Shown: piece by piece, positions 49,201 to 61,593 of the stretch | How the letters are laid out: the number at the start of each line of letters is the position of its first letter | How positions within the stretch are numbered: position 1 is the stretch's first letter | Source: Panagrolaimus kolymaensis | Taxonomy: Eukaryota > Nematoda > Chromadorea > Rhabditida > Panagrolaimidae | Assembly (NCBI GenBank): GCA_028622995.1 | Contig: JAJQJQ010000016.1 | Span: forward strand, 930,001 to 994,000 | Length of the DNA stretch: 64,000 nucleotides | Direction of reading: 5' to 3' | Program-made: the position numbers and the translations under genes | Notes under the pieces: generated by a model | Told to the model about the DNA's origin: nothing | The model's input: the letters and a program-made list of their open reading frames with translations, nothing else | The model's database searches: none

Positions 49201-51015
49201 AGATGCATCATATTCTTGAGAACCATGAAATCCAATTCTTTGTTGATCAGAAGCGTAACCATTTTCAACATAAAATCCATTTCCAATTGGATTAGGAGTA
49301 GCAACAGTATTCCAATCATTATAAGTAGAAGAATTATTTGATGGTTCAGTCCACAGTGAATTTTGTCTATTGAGATTATGTGAGCTTGCCATTTGATTAG
49401 CTATATGTTCAATAGGATCATTTGCAGCATGAAATGATGGTGTAGAAGCTGATGGATGCATTGAAGATGAATAATTATACTGAGAAAGATCAGGCACTGT
49501 CTAAAGAAATAAAGAAAATCATACAGATATAAAAATAACAAAGCATACATTTACTGATTGCATACGTGATGTTCCATGACCCCATTGGTCAACTGGAGGA
49601 AAATTGGTTTGCGAAGTATCAGGATTTGTCGAGGCATAACCAGTCATTACCAAAACGTCAGCAAGAAAAAATTTATCAACCTTGTGTAATCGAGATGGAA
49701 CTGCAAAAGGTCAGATGAGAAAAGAAAGAAATAAAAAAAAACTAACTGTCAATCTCAGCGATTACATAATCTTTAAAATAGCTTAAAAATGTTTCTTGAT
49801 TTCCTTCCATCGTTGCTGACATAAGAATAACTTTTAGATCCTTCCTTCGAGATAGAGCTTCCTTTAATGCAATAAGAAGATAATCAGTATTTTGTTCGCG
49901 TTCATGGATTTCATCGAGGATAATATGTGAAACTTTTTTGGAAAATGAATCATCCGTCAGTAATCGAAGGAGAACGCCACTCGTACAATATGTCAAAATA
50001 GTCTTAGAAGTGCATCTAAAAAGCAATTAAATGAGATTATTATGAATAAACGATATATACTTACTTTTGTTCCAATCTAATATGGTAGCCGACTGTACCA
50101 GAAAGTTCTTCACCACGTTCTTTAGCAACTCGTTCAGCAACAGCAATAGCTGGTAGTCTTCGAGGTTGAGTACAAATAACACGAACAGGTTGGTTTTTCT
50201 TTGCAGCTTCTTCAAGGATAAATTGAGGTACTTGAGTTGTTTTTCCGCATCCAGTACCACCAGTAATAAGGATAACTTGATTCTTGTCTATTGCATCAAT
50301 AATTTTTTCTCGATTTTTAAATGCTGGTAATGTTTGGCGGAATTCACCATACTTCTGAGCATTTGTTTGAGGTGGTGGTGGAATGAGCATACCAGCATAC
50401 ATCTGAGAATTACCGTTTTTCATATTTTTTCGACCTAAAAACAAATGAACAATAATGAGAAGAAAGAAGAAAAATGAAGCTTACAAATGTCATCCTTTTG
50501 TTCATAGTGCTGAAGAATTTGTTGTTCATCAATCGGATGTTGGATAAGAAAGTTTTTGATTCCTTGAATCTGTTCGTTATCTAAGCATAAAGGATGAGCT
50601 TCAGTTACAGGAACAGCAGTATATTGATAGGTCTTCACTTTAGAAACCGTTAAAACACGGGATCCTTCTTTTCTAAAAAACGACGTAAATAATTTTATAT
50701 ATCAAAGAATAACAACATACCCTTTACTGAAAGATCTAAAATCTTTTTCCCGAGCAAGTTGATGAACCATTTTACGCTGTTCAGTAGTCATTTGGTCCAA
50801 TACAAGAACTAAAATTTTAAAATGTAATACATACATAAAGTGTAAAAGATTAAGATTATTATCATTATCATACCCTTTTTGTCAACGTCGCGAGAAAACT
50901 CATCGATCTGCTCTTTCATTTTGAAGTAAAAAATTTTTGCTTCTTCATCCTTGAAATCTTGAGGAATAGACGCATTATTGAATCCAAAACCACGAGGACG
51001 ACCACGTCGCATCAT
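46201..51015 (-). CDS. R3H/DEIH-box RNA helicase, YTHDC2 group (in-frame stop inside)
   Basis: Eleven exons (50874-51015, 50721-50808, 50485-50672, 50065-50434, 49747-50015, 49549-49700, 48384-49500, 48147-48332, 47571-48100, 46590-47519, 46201-46539) give 1437 codons. N-terminal R3H region (QRKMVHQLA). Helicase motifs: GGTGCGKTTQ (about 198-207), DEIHER (about 297), SAT, STNIAEASLTIDDV, QRSGRAGR. HA2/winged helix and OB-fold follow (SWAMVQAAIVAGCYP, HPSSVV), then a long Asn/Ser/Gln-rich tail. The family unwinds RNA 3'-to-5'; YTHDC2 acts in germ cells. The ankyrin repeats and YTH domain of the vertebrate protein are absent. Codon 699 (48613-48615) is TAA in the same frame, directly after QRSGRAGRCRNGYCFRLYR; the family continues there, so this is an error, readthrough or a disabling mutation. 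Confidence 0.85.
48613..48615 (-). other. In-frame TAA stop within the helicase gene
   Basis: The frame upstream (…CFRLYR) and downstream (NEYMDMNQTQIAEMKRA…) is the same. Alignment with the YTHDC2 family runs straight through with about one residue at this spot. No GT..AG intron removes it without also losing conserved residues. Confidence 0.85.
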
Positions 51016-51020
51016 TTTTA

Positions 51021-51031
51021 CTGAAAAGTCA
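51021..51031 (-). promoter_or_regulatory. Trans-splice-type acceptor before the helicase start codon
   Basis: The - strand reads ACTTTTCAG followed five bases later by ATGATGCG. TTTTCAG is the nematode acceptor consensus. It supports starting at MMRRGRPRG and not at the in-frame ATG 21 bases upstream (MHDFSVK). Confidence 0.55.
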
Positions 51032-52047
51032 TGCATGAATTAAGAATATTGTATAAAAATAAATTAGAACAAATGTAAAAATAAACGCAAATTTTATGCC
51101 AACGCAAACGAGAAAAAAACGAAGACAATGAAATCGAATGAGAAAAAAAACGATTCAAAAAATGAAGAAAAATTTGGATTTTTTTCGCGCTAAGATTTTG
51201 TGGTGTTCAAAATTTATGTAAATTAATTTTTTTTCCTTCCAAATTTTAGGTTTTAAAAATACATAAAATATTTTTCTAGAAGATTACTAATTTCATTCAA
51301 AGTTTGTATGGAAAAAAACTAAAAATATCCAAAATATTGTAGAAACGAAACAATTACAAATTTCCCATAAAAAAAATTCTTTTTGTGCAAACGAAAGGCC
51401 TTAGTTTAGTTAGAATAATCATGCATATAGCCTAAGCTGACAATAAAAAGTAAAAAATCAATGTAAAACGTAAAATTAAAATATTCCATTCCAAAATGCA
51501 TAAAACTTTTAATACAAAAGAAAGGATAATAAGCATCGAAAAGGTGTAAACATTTGGTATTTAGGTTGCGATTTTTTATTTTAAAGACATTGAAGATAAA
51601 TATGTATGTCACCAAATTTTTATTTGCTCATGCATTTAACGTAATTTAATTGGTGAAATTTCAAATTTCTACAGGGTTTAAGAAAAGAAATTTAAAAAGT
51701 AAAAGCAAAAAAGGCTGTCTGTATTGTATTTATTGGTAAAATACATTCGTGCTGACTTTAATTTTGTTTAATAAGCTTGCTTTGGAATATCCACAAAAAT
51801 TAGATACCTTTCCCAAATTTATTTCCATGGCAAATTTTGAAACTACGGTAATAAATTTTTTTATCCTCAATCAACTTTGTCCATTATGTGTTCATCAAGC
51901 GAACAACACACGTAAAAACTTTTTTTAGCCTAATTTGACTCCATTTTTTCAAACTTCTTTCATTTTTGCGTGTTTTCATTAATTCAGGATTCACCTTTTA
52001 TCTCGCATTTATTAATTAAAATAAAAAATCGCACATCAGATTCATGG
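51032..52047. other. Divergent promoter region, no gene seen
   Basis: About 1 kb of AT-rich DNA between the helicase gene (-) and the F-box gene (+). Open frames are short and low-complexity. Presumably holds both promoters. Confidence 0.5.
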
Positions 52048-53158
52048 ATGGTTGCATCAACTTCCACAAGTACAACTAATATTTCTGATCTCAATGATTC
52101 GCTCATTTCTAAAATAGCTTTAATGCTTGATTCCAAAGATGCTTATCGATTTTCACAAACTTGTACGCAATTCCAAAAGATTGTTCATTCATTGCCTCTT
52201 CAACCATTTGTGGTAATCTTAAAAAAAATTTTTTGATAGGATTAAATACATATTTATTTCCTCTTTTTTTTTTCAGACAACAAATAAAGAACTTGTTTAT
52301 CGTTATAATTTTCGAACTGGACGTCAAGAAGTTCATGTTCTCAAAATAGGGAGATCAATTCAAGGTATTCGAATAAAGGATAGAAACGTTAATATTTTTG
52401 CTGAAAATCTCAAAGATTTGCTTTTACCTGAATGCATTTTTAAGGGAACTGTAAGATTTTTGCTTCCTAAACTACCGAACGAAATTTAAAAATTTCAGAT
52501 AATCTTTGAAAATAATGTTGATGTTTCCTCAGCTTTTACTGAGATTCGGGACCTTAACGCTAATGGTCGTATTTATCCAGAAGTGTTCCGCTTTCATGGT
52601 GGTGGTTTTCCCAAAGGTTCCATTCTTCATTTTTTTTATTATTCCTTTTTTTCTACCAACCATGTGTTTTTCAGCAATTTCAAATACAAACTCTAAAAAA
52701 TGGAGAGAACTTGAATTGAATGAACGCTTTCAAAAATTAAATTGTGTAAAAGAAGTGCATTTTTTGGCTTCAAGGTTTTTCCCTTTGCTCACTTTTAATA
52801 ATATGAAAAAAAGTAAAAATGGACCATTTTTAGACATTTTGAATTTCACACGGCGCCGACGACATTGCTTTATCTTTGCAATCAATTATCGCATTTTAGT
52901 TTTATGCACGACGAAATACAGATACAATTTAACCTTGAAGATATTTTCACGGCTGTTAATTTTTGGCGTTCAATAACACCCACTTCTTCATCAAACTTTC
53001 ATATTCATTCCCCAATTATGCAAAATAATAATTGTGTCACACTTATTGAAGCTTCAAGACCTTTTGAAGCAGAATATGATGAAGAAGAGCAACTAATCCG
53101 ATTGACTTTCTTCCATCCAAATGATGAGAATATCTTCTTTGCTTTTCATTTTCATTAA
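52048..53158 (+). CDS. F-box protein with nematode-type C-terminal region
   Basis: Five exons (52048-52212, 52277-52450, 52499-52616, 52675-52774, 52834-53158) encode about 293 residues. Residues about 15-55 match an F-box (ISDLNDSLISKIALMLDSKD, AYRFSQTCTQFQKIV), which binds SKP1 and recruits substrates to SCF ubiquitin ligases. The remaining ~235 residues are a beta-rich, unannotated region (ELVYRYNFRTGRQEVHVLKI; SFMHDEIQIQFNLEDIF), in the place where other F-box proteins carry a substrate-binding domain; I do not recognise a named subfamily. The start was chosen at the ATG directly before the F-box, with CACATCAG just upstream. All junctions are in frame. Confidence 0.75.
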
Positions 53159-53366
53159 AACTTTTAACCATTGTTTGCTTTTTAATTTTATCGATCTCAT
53201 TGTATATAAATTTCTTCATATATCTGACTTCTTTTCATTTTTTAAACATGTAGACATAACAAGTACAGAACAAGCTTTATAATTAAAGACACTTTTATAA
53301 AAATAAAATCATAAAGTTGTTACACAAATCACTGAGAAAAGATAAAAACAAAACATGGAAAAGAAT

Positions 53367-53687
<321 letters not shown>

Positions 53688-54059
53688 TTTGATTTGCAAG
53701 TTAAAAACGAGATGTACTACTAAAAAATAACAAAAATGAGACGATGAAAAAACAAAGAATTAATAAATGTAAATATCGATGGAAAAAAAATCGCGAATTC
53801 GTATAGTTCAGGCAGTTTTTTTCCGCAACAAAAAAAACGTTATTGACTGGAAAAAATATAGGAACGTTGCAAAAGCACTTGAAACTTTTTTTATACTTTG
53901 TATTGAGTTTTCAGTTGGAAGAAAAATAAAAACAAATGTGAAAAACATGCCGAAAAAAATCACTATAAATTTTTGAGAAACAAAATAAAAATGAGAGGTA
54001 GTAAAAAAGCAAATATGAAAAAGAGAGAGACTCTTTTGATGCCAACGAAACAATTTTCG

Positions 54060-54111
54060 CTGCTGCATCCCACTTTTTTTAGGCGGAGACAAAAAAAGTG
54101 GGATGCAGCAG
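54060..54111. repeat. Perfect 21-bp inverted repeat with 10-nt loop
   Basis: Arm CTGCTGCATCCCACTTTTTTT at 54060-54080 is exactly complementary to 54091-54111. The loop is AGGCGGAGAC. Part of the arm (CTGCTGCATCCCA) recurs near 54608-54620. It could fold as a stable RNA or cruciform hairpin. Confidence 0.9.
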
Positions 54112-54861
54112 GGATGCTCATTCGCCTTGACGACGGACTTATATCGATCCCTTATACCAAGAAAGCTCGAAGGAAAACTAAAGATAAGCTAAAAATAAAA
54201 TAAAAATAACTGTGCGATAGATGAAAAATTGGGACTAATTAAAATTTGCTTTGGTGGAAAAATGAAAACAAAAAAATGGTGGAGAGTCGCAAATTCAATT
54301 GAAAGATTGAAATAAAAAGGAAGACATTCGAACAATATTTTTTTTCATAAAAGAACCCAAGTTTACAGAAATTTAATATTTTAAATTCTAAAAATGGATA
54401 AAATTTACAGGATCAAAAGATTCAACCAGAGGATTTATCATACGTTCGTTGATTTCGGCTGCTTCTTTATATTAAATTTTTGTAAAAATAAAAAGTTTCA
54501 TATCAAAATCGTGACATTTATGAAAGCAAAAAGAATTTCAAAAATTTTCAAGCAACTTTTTTGAGCATAAAAAAATCACAAAAGTAGTAAACTTTTGTTT
54601 TCATTGCTGCTGCTGCATCCCAATAAATGAATGATTCAACGTCGTTGTGAGTGTTGCCTTTATGACAAACATATACCACCATCGCCACTTTGCGAAAAGT
54701 GAAGAGGCAACGCTGTAAGCAACGTCAAAGATGCGATTAAGCGATTCCAATAAAATTGAACAAACTCGGTCAACTTTTAAAAAAATAGTTGAGAGTGCGA
54801 AGAAAAAAGTCTTTCATTTATTATATTAAAGATATTTAATACAAAAATTAGCAAGTTTATG

Positions 54862-54869
54862 ATGGAAAG
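54862..54869. repeat. 8-bp target-site duplication of MITE, left
   Basis: ATGGAAAG directly before the MITE; repeated at 55051-55058 directly after it. Confidence 0.8.
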
Positions 54870-55050
54870 TAGTGTTAAATTACCGACCGACCGTTTTTTT
54901 ATACCGACTACATATTTACCAACCGATTTACCGACCGACCATATTTTTATACCGACAAATTACCGACTTTACCGACCGGGAGCAATTTCCATACCGACAA
55001 TTTTCTGAATTTACCTACTTTTTTATCGGTCGGTCGGTAATTTAACACTA
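54870..55050. mobile_element. hAT-type MITE, 181 bp
   Basis: Terminal inverted repeats of about 24 bp begin TAGTGTTAAATTACCGACCG and are flanked by the 8-bp direct repeat ATGGAAAG. An 8-bp duplication and ends fitting YARNG (TAGTG) are hAT superfamily traits. The interior is built of repeated TTACCGAC/ATACCGAC motifs, and it has no coding capacity. Intact ends suggest fairly recent insertion. Confidence 0.85.
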
Positions 55051-56275
55051 ATGGAAAGTATGTATTTGATATATTTAATTAATCAAATGCTTTGATGAGA
55101 TGCTTTCCAAAATCATCCAAAATATAAATAAACTCATTTATGATAGCATAATATTAAGCAAAGGTTTCTAAAAAAAATATTAGACTAAACAAGTTGAAGA
55201 CAAGTTAATTCAAATATATGTAAAAGAGCAAAACCCTTTTTTAGTTTAACAAAAGAAAGTTTAGTAATTATTTATCATTTTTTTATGAGAATACCCAGGA
55301 GAATCATAATATTTTTTTAAAGTGTCATAAAGTAATTACAAGCGCAAAAAAACGAAAAGTTTTTAGTTGCTTGAGTTACGACTTATTGTAAAAAATATGT
55401 GATTAGAGATAGCTATTAAATAAAATAATTTTATCAAAAAATAAATTTCATAACTAATTTTTGTTTGAACGTGTTTGCTATTATTAATTTCGAACAAACT
55501 TTGAATATCCATTATCCAATTTCGTTCAAACGTTTATCGTTTTAAGTTTAATTTTGCTTTAAACCTTTTGCAACTAACCACTTTGCTATGAATTTTAAGG
55601 ATATTTGAGAGATTATCCAATTTCTGTGACACTTTTCTCTCTCTTTTAAATATTAAACTAACCGAAAGGCTTTGAAATGGAGGGAATAAAATATTACATC
55701 AAAAAAAGTTTTGAAGGAAAGAATTTCGTTGTTGCTAAATGAGGGAAAAGAAATAGAAAAAAAATCATCATCATCCACGCAAAAACAAATGTTTCAGAAA
55801 AATAAATATAGCGCTCACTCACATCTCTCTTTTTTCTCTTTCTCCGCCGCAAAAACTAACAACTTTTTTCTTATTTTCTCTCTCATTTTTTACCGCGAGC
55901 GAGTAGCGCTCGAATGCGAGCCAGCCGCAGCAGCGACTAATTTCTCGCTGATGTCGACGGACAAACATGCTTCAACAAATGGATTCTTTACTATAGTATT
56001 TTTTATTTTTTTTTCATCGATTGAAAGTGCGAGAAACAAAAAATAAAATAAAAAACGCGCTATAGCGGCAAGCAAACAACGAGAAGACTCGTGTGCGCGA
56101 GAGTTTGTCTCTCTCTCTTCTCTTCAACGTCTTTCATCCCATTTATATGCTCCAAAAAACCACAATAAGTAAAAACTCTTTTATATTTTTCTTACAATTA
56201 ATTTTTTTATTAAAAGCTTTATTTATTGCCGTTATATTACTGTGAAGCGGCTTATGTTAAATAATTAAAGTAATA

Positions 56276-57455
56276 ATGTCAAATTGGACGGATGTTAATC
56301 GACTTAGATTAATTGAAACATTTCGTAAGCGACCATTTCTATGGTGTAAATCACATCCAAATTATTTTCATCCTGATATGCGTAAAAAAGCTTTAACTGA
56401 AATTACAAACTATATGAATCAATTTGAACCGGGTCAAAATGCTTTTATTGGTGAGTTAATCGTTTTAAAGCAGTTTTAATCCCCAAAAAAAGCTTTTTAC
56501 GTAGTTAAAAAATGTGTAGGGAGGTTTAATTGCTTCTCCTGATTTTAGTTTGTTGACTGACTTCAACAACAACTTAGGCCTAAAATGCATGACGAGATGT
56601 AAACGCTTTTTTTCCAACGTCTTTTTAGTGAACGCGAAAAAAAAGGAAGTAAAAGCAATGAGAACAACTATGTGCAAAAACTTTGAAAATAAAAAAAGGC
56701 TTTTTTACTTCTTCGTTTGAGAAATGTTATTATCCCTACCGTGAACTTTTTGTTGTAGTTGTTGAAAATGAAAACTAGCATTCTTTGATTTATTTTCTCA
56801 TAATTAAAATGAACAAAAAAATGTTATTAATTTTTTAGAAGATGATGTTCGAACACAATTTAAAAATCTCAAAGATATGTATCAAAGAAAAGTAAAAAGA
56901 ATGAAACAAATGAAAAATCAATCACAAAAAGTTGAAGAACCATGTTGGTTATATTTTAAGCATTTAAAATTCTTAGATACTATTTATCAACCAGGTGAAA
57001 GGTAAATTTAAGGTTATAGCGTTACTGTTTAAAATAACTTTTTTTCTTACAGTGATTCGCGATCTCCTTCCCCGCTTGAAATAGTTAAAACTGAAATTCC
57101 TTCTGCTATGGATGAAGGAATAATTTCAGGAGATACCCTTCCTTCGGTAACAACAAAACGGAGAAAAGGCCGGACTTCGACTGCTGCTTCTAAACGGCCC
57201 CGAATTACAACAACATATGTTACAGAAACAGCCGCTCCATCTCCACCGATTCCAACAAATCCGGCAGCTCAGCATAGAAAAAATGATGACTCTGATGATG
57301 AGCTTAAAGTTTTTGGACAATTTGTGGGTCATACATTGCGGAAATTGGCTTCATCATCCCCTGCAGTCGCAATTCAAGTTAAAAAACAAATCAATGATTT
57401 GCTTTGTGAAGCAGAACTTAATGAACTCGGATATCAAAAATCACCAAGCACTTAA
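56276..57455 (+). CDS. MADF/BESS-domain transcription factor
   Basis: Exons 56276-56450, 56839-57001 and 57053-57455 encode about 246 residues. Residues about 10-100 are a MADF (Myb/SANT-like) domain: RLRLIETFRKRPFLWCKSHP, RKKALTEI, VRTQFKNLKDMYQRKVKRMK, CWLYFKHLKFLD. A Ser/Thr/Pro-rich linker holds a basic nuclear-signal-like stretch (TKRRKGRTS, SKRPR). A BESS-like C-terminus follows (DDELKVFGQFVGHTLRKLA, VAIQVKKQINDLLCEAEL). MADF binds DNA and BESS mediates protein contacts. Intron 1 is long (388 bp). Confidence 0.88.
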
Positions 57456-58029
57456 ATTTTTTTTGAATTAATGATCTTTGTTTATTTTTTTATAGCTAAA
57501 ATAAAATATTGAATTTAACTTAAAATAATACTTTTTGGCGACACATGTTACAATTCAGGATTCTTTAAAGTTGGTAAATTTCGAGTCTAACATCTCCGTA
57601 TCCTAAAGGCAAATTGTTCATAGAATCAAAAGAAATGTTAAAAGCAAAGAAACTTGGAATTTGTATAGGATAATTTTAGGATCTTTAGTATAAAAAAGTT
57701 TGAAGATTCTTTTTCATATTTCAACGAAATTTTATTTTCTTGAATCTTTGAGATCTTTTGGCTTTTGAAAATGCTTTAATTTTTTTCTTCTCAATCTCAG
57801 CTCCCACGAACTGGTAACGGATCTGTTTGTTATGTGACTTCAAACGGTGAAAACGAAACGAAAGAATGGAATATATTTGTTTCTCTCGCATTCTATTATT
57901 GCTTTTTCTGTTTCTGTGGCATTTTGCTTCGTCGCGTTTTATTAATTTTTTTTATTGTTAGAAAGTTTTTTCTTCTAACATTTTATATTTTTAGCCTGCT
58001 AACCGAGCCACCTTATTGGATTATCCACA
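57456..58029. other. Intergenic spacer, no gene seen
   Basis: Lies between two genes on the + strand. AT-rich; an AATAAA-type sequence at 57499-57506 (TAAAATAAAATA) may end the MADF transcript. The open frame 57834-58103 is mostly hydrophobic low-complexity and is not supported. Confidence 0.45.
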
Positions 58030-58965
58030 ATGCATTCATCTTCTGCTGTTCCTTATTTTCATCGGTCTCATCCACCATTTCATCAACATCTCAATTCATC
58101 TAGCAGCATTCCATCATCACGATTCAATCATCATTGGATGTATGATTACGGCTTTGGAGAACGAATGAAAAATGTTAATGATTATCCTTTAACCTTTTCA
58201 AATGCTCAACCTCATCCTGCTCTTCCTTCATTATCACCTACATCAACTAATGGTGAACCAGCTGATATGAACAGAGAAGCTATGTTTGCACAAGAAGTTT
58301 TTTTTAAAACTTTGATTGTGTAGGTTTTCTTTTTTATTTATTAATTATAGTAATTTTAATATTTTTAGTTCCATTCGAGAAGCTAATCGATTCAACAGCT
58401 CCAAAGCCCATACATGGTGGAAGAATCCATTTCTTTATAAAACATCTCTTTGCATTCATTGGCTTGGTCGTGGATTTTGTAATTTTGGTCTTAACTGCTG
58501 GTTCGTAATGAAATGAGTTTTTTAATGGTATAATTAAGTTTCCGTTTCAGGTATGCTCATGGTCCATGCGAATTGCGCTTTGTTCCACGTATGACTGAAT
58601 TACCTACACCTGAATATATTTCTCACTATCTCTCTTATCTTGGTCTTCCTCAATTTGTTATGGATGATATCATTCGTCATGCTTATCGTGCTGCTGGTAT
58701 TGTACCTGAATCGCGTGCTCCTAAACTTTCAAAGCCTATTACTGCTCCATTTTATCCTTCAACTCAATCTCGTTCTGATGCAAATTTTGAAACTTTTGTT
58801 CCAACTTCTTCAAAATCAAATGATCCATTTAGTTTCAAGAATTTTGTAGATGGACTTGGCCTTCCTGAACTTGGGAACTTTGATTCAGCTGCAACTTTAC
58901 CTTCTTTGAACTCTCCTCCAAGCTTCGCAGGATTTCGTTTCTTTGGAAATCCATCCAACATTTAA
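58030..58965 (+). CDS. Single-finger CCCH zinc-finger protein (nematode germline type)
   Basis: Exons 58030-58319, 58369-58500 and 58551-58965 encode about 278 residues. The N-terminus is Ser/His/Pro-rich. One CCCH finger at about residues 122-146 reads YKTSLCIHWLGRGFCNFGLN then CWYAHGPCELR, giving C-x8-C-x5-C-x3-H, the TTP/POS-1/MEX spacing with the usual YKT lead-in. Such fingers bind AU-rich 3'-UTR elements. The family usually has two fingers; only one is visible here. The C-terminal ~130 residues are Ser/Pro/Phe-rich without a known domain. All splice sites are canonical. Confidence 0.85.
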
Positions 58966-59304
58966 ATGACGTATGCTCTCCTGTTGTTACATTGAGAAGT
59001 TTTATGATTTGTTTTTTAACGTTTTAATTTTTTTTATGTTAACTTAAGTTTTTTTAAATTGTTAGCTTTTCACCTCTTTCTTTTTAATCGTTTATGTATT
59101 TTATTGTTTTCTAACGAGGAAAAGTGTTTTTTGTAGTATTGTTGCTAAAATTTTAAATAAAGATTCTTTGGATCGTTTTCATAATTGGCTGTTAAATACT
59201 GTTAAACTTAATAATATTTTATTTATTTTAAACCGATAAGAATGCTGATAGTTATAAGACTTGTAACACTAACCGGATGTTTACACATAACTTTGACATA
59301 GTAT

Positions 59305-60815
59305 TTATATTGATGATAAAGTATTATTTAGGAGATCAATTTCAGGATAAAGATTACAATGATGGCAATTTTTATTATTAGGTATTCCTCCTATGGTTGA
59401 AGTGCCTTGAAAGCGCGGAATGACTTCTTTGAAATTACCTAATGAAAGGTGAAGATTTCCAGTATAATAAATTTCAACCCATATTTTCATATTTGTAAAA
59501 TAATAAATATTATCTTCGCTAAACCGGATTTCAAAAAAACTATTATTTTGAGGAGCTAATTCTATTAAATAATGTTGACAAAATTTATCCGCATCCGAAC
59601 CCATTTCACATATTACAATTGTAACATAATGAGTTCGATAACTACCTAGAAATGTTTAATTTATAAGTTGTGAAATTGAAATTGATGAAACGTTTTATTA
59701 ATTTGAGAACTATCATACCAAATTGCTTTAAGGTTTGAAAAACTTACAATAAAAATCGGCAAAATAAAGTCGATGGGAATCCGGATGAAATAAATTTTCA
59801 GCTTTTGTAAACCATCGAGTATCGCCAAATGGAGAAGTTTGTGGATATGTTCCATTAGTGTTGAGCCTTGCAAGGAAGAAAAGGCCATCCAACTGACCAT
59901 TTAAAGGTGAGGAGGGATGCCCACTTTCATCTTTAGTGTAAATATGCATAATTTCACCATCTTTCATGCAAGCATCAAAATATTCTTTGGGTTTAGTTCG
60001 ATAAAAATATTGAAACCTTCCTGCAGGTACTGATTTACAATAATTCTCTGCCATATTGCATAACAACGAAAGCTCTTTTTGAGAATGAACTGAAAAAGTT
60101 ATCAAATTTTTGCATATTTACTCAAATATTTCAAACCAACTTGATCTGAACCATGTATCACCAGCAGCAATAAGCCTATTTTTATTTGCATTGTTGAAAA
60201 CTCTAATTTCAAAAAAATATTTTCTACCAGGATATGTGCGAATTGCAAATGAATCCATTTTTGGCTTTACAAGAATTTCATTGCATCGCCCATCACACCA
60301 AAGTCTCAATCTCATTACAAATCCTCCTTTGAAGCTTTCATAAAAATTTGGCCAACTTATTAGACAATGAATCGAACTTGCAATTACATTAAATGGAATA
60401 ACATTGACACTGTATTTTTTTCTTTTTCCCAAAGCAAAAAATTTTGCTGCAATAATTTTTAGACATCCTCGAGCGATTACTTCATTGCCATTAATTTCAG
60501 CAAACAAACTTATTTGAATATCATATGCTCGACCATCAATCGTATTAAAATTAATGATTTCTATTTGAGGATTCACTAAAGTATGTTTAATAATAATATT
60601 CGATGGAATTTCATGAATGACAATTTGCTGTCGATAAGCATCCCGTCCAAGATTATCTATTAAAATAAGTTTAAATTTTAAAACAATGCAATGAAAAATA
60701 GTTAGTGATCTTTACCAAACTCGGGCGGTTTTTTCCAATAAACTGTGCAACCACGAATATGTTCTTCAAATCTTAAAGACCCTAAAGGGATTGGCCTCTC
60801 AATTTTTGGATACAT
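59305..60815 (-). CDS. PHYHIP-like protein (phytanoyl-CoA hydroxylase-interacting family)
   Basis: Exons 60716-60815, 60141-60656, 59748-60089 and 59305-59645 encode about 432 residues. The second half carries the family core: RFQYFYRTKPKEYFD, SSPLNGQLDGLFFLARLNTN, GTYPQTSPFGDTRWF, LFHPDSHRLYFADFYC. A weaker C-terminal part follows (THYVTIVICEMGSDADKFC; KNCHHC). The N-terminal ~200 residues are beta-rich with FN3-like character (FYESFKGGFVMRLRLWCDGR), longer than the single FN3 region of vertebrate PHYHIP (about 330 residues in total). Biochemical function is unclear even in vertebrates, where PHYHIP binds phytanoyl-CoA hydroxylase and DYRK1A. It converges with the CCCH gene. Confidence 0.82.
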
Positions 60816-61593
60816 TAATTAATATATTAAACTTTCGAAGGCTTATTGATGACATTTTTCAACATAATAGTGTAAAAAAAAGAATAGACCCGAAATAAAA
60901 ATAAAGGAATGTCGTTCGTTCTATAATCGATTTTTTATTTAAAGTCTTCAATAAGATGACCATCATTTACAAAAAAAAGTGAAAGTTTTGAAGTTACAAA
61001 ACTACGCTATGGTTAGCCTGTTATCAAAAGGAAAACGCTGGAAACCAAAGATGTCTTTTTAGGGCCACTTTATTATATTCCCTTTATAAAATTTAAAAGC
61101 TTGTGGCTGTATGGTAAAAAGCCGACAAGGTCACAAATTTGGAACATAATCCGAAAAAAATATATGGTAATCCTCTGATTTCAATTTCTTTTTTTGGTAA
61201 TTTTAAAAATTCCTTTATTTGCTTTACAAAAGTTTAAGATCATGCAGTGTCAATTTAGCTACCAAAAAATCAAAACATAAAGCATCAAAGTAACAGAAGT
61301 TTGAAAACTAATAAAAAAATAATAAAAACTTTTTTTAATGTACACAAAAAAACTGGAGTTTAAACTTTTAACTAATATTTTTAATTAAAGTATTAATAAA
61401 AAAAACATAAAAGGGATAGAGAGAGACTAGGCACAAATGAGAGTGAAAAAAATAATCGCAAATTTTGCTTAATATATTTCTTTTCTTTTTTTAATAAAAA
61501 AAAGATGCTGATATGAAGGAATCGATTGGGGGAAGAAAGCAACCGGTGAGGTTCAAATTTGGTCTTTGTCATTTCTCTTTCATTCTTTTTTTT
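60816..61593. other. Intergenic, no gene seen
   Basis: AT-rich spacer between the start of the PHYHIP-like gene and the stop of tropomodulin, both on the - strand. No long frame or RNA recognised. Confidence 0.5.

Larger units (their letters stand above)
53688..56275. other. Intergenic region with hairpin, MITE and promoter-like block
   Basis: About 2.6 kb without a supported gene. It contains a perfect inverted repeat at 54060-54111 and a hAT-type MITE at 54870-55050 (separate entries). A GC-richer block at 55890-55950 (GCGAGCGAGTAGCGCTCG...) and a CTCTCT-rich tract near 56105-56125 probably belong to the promoter of the MADF gene. Confidence 0.5.
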
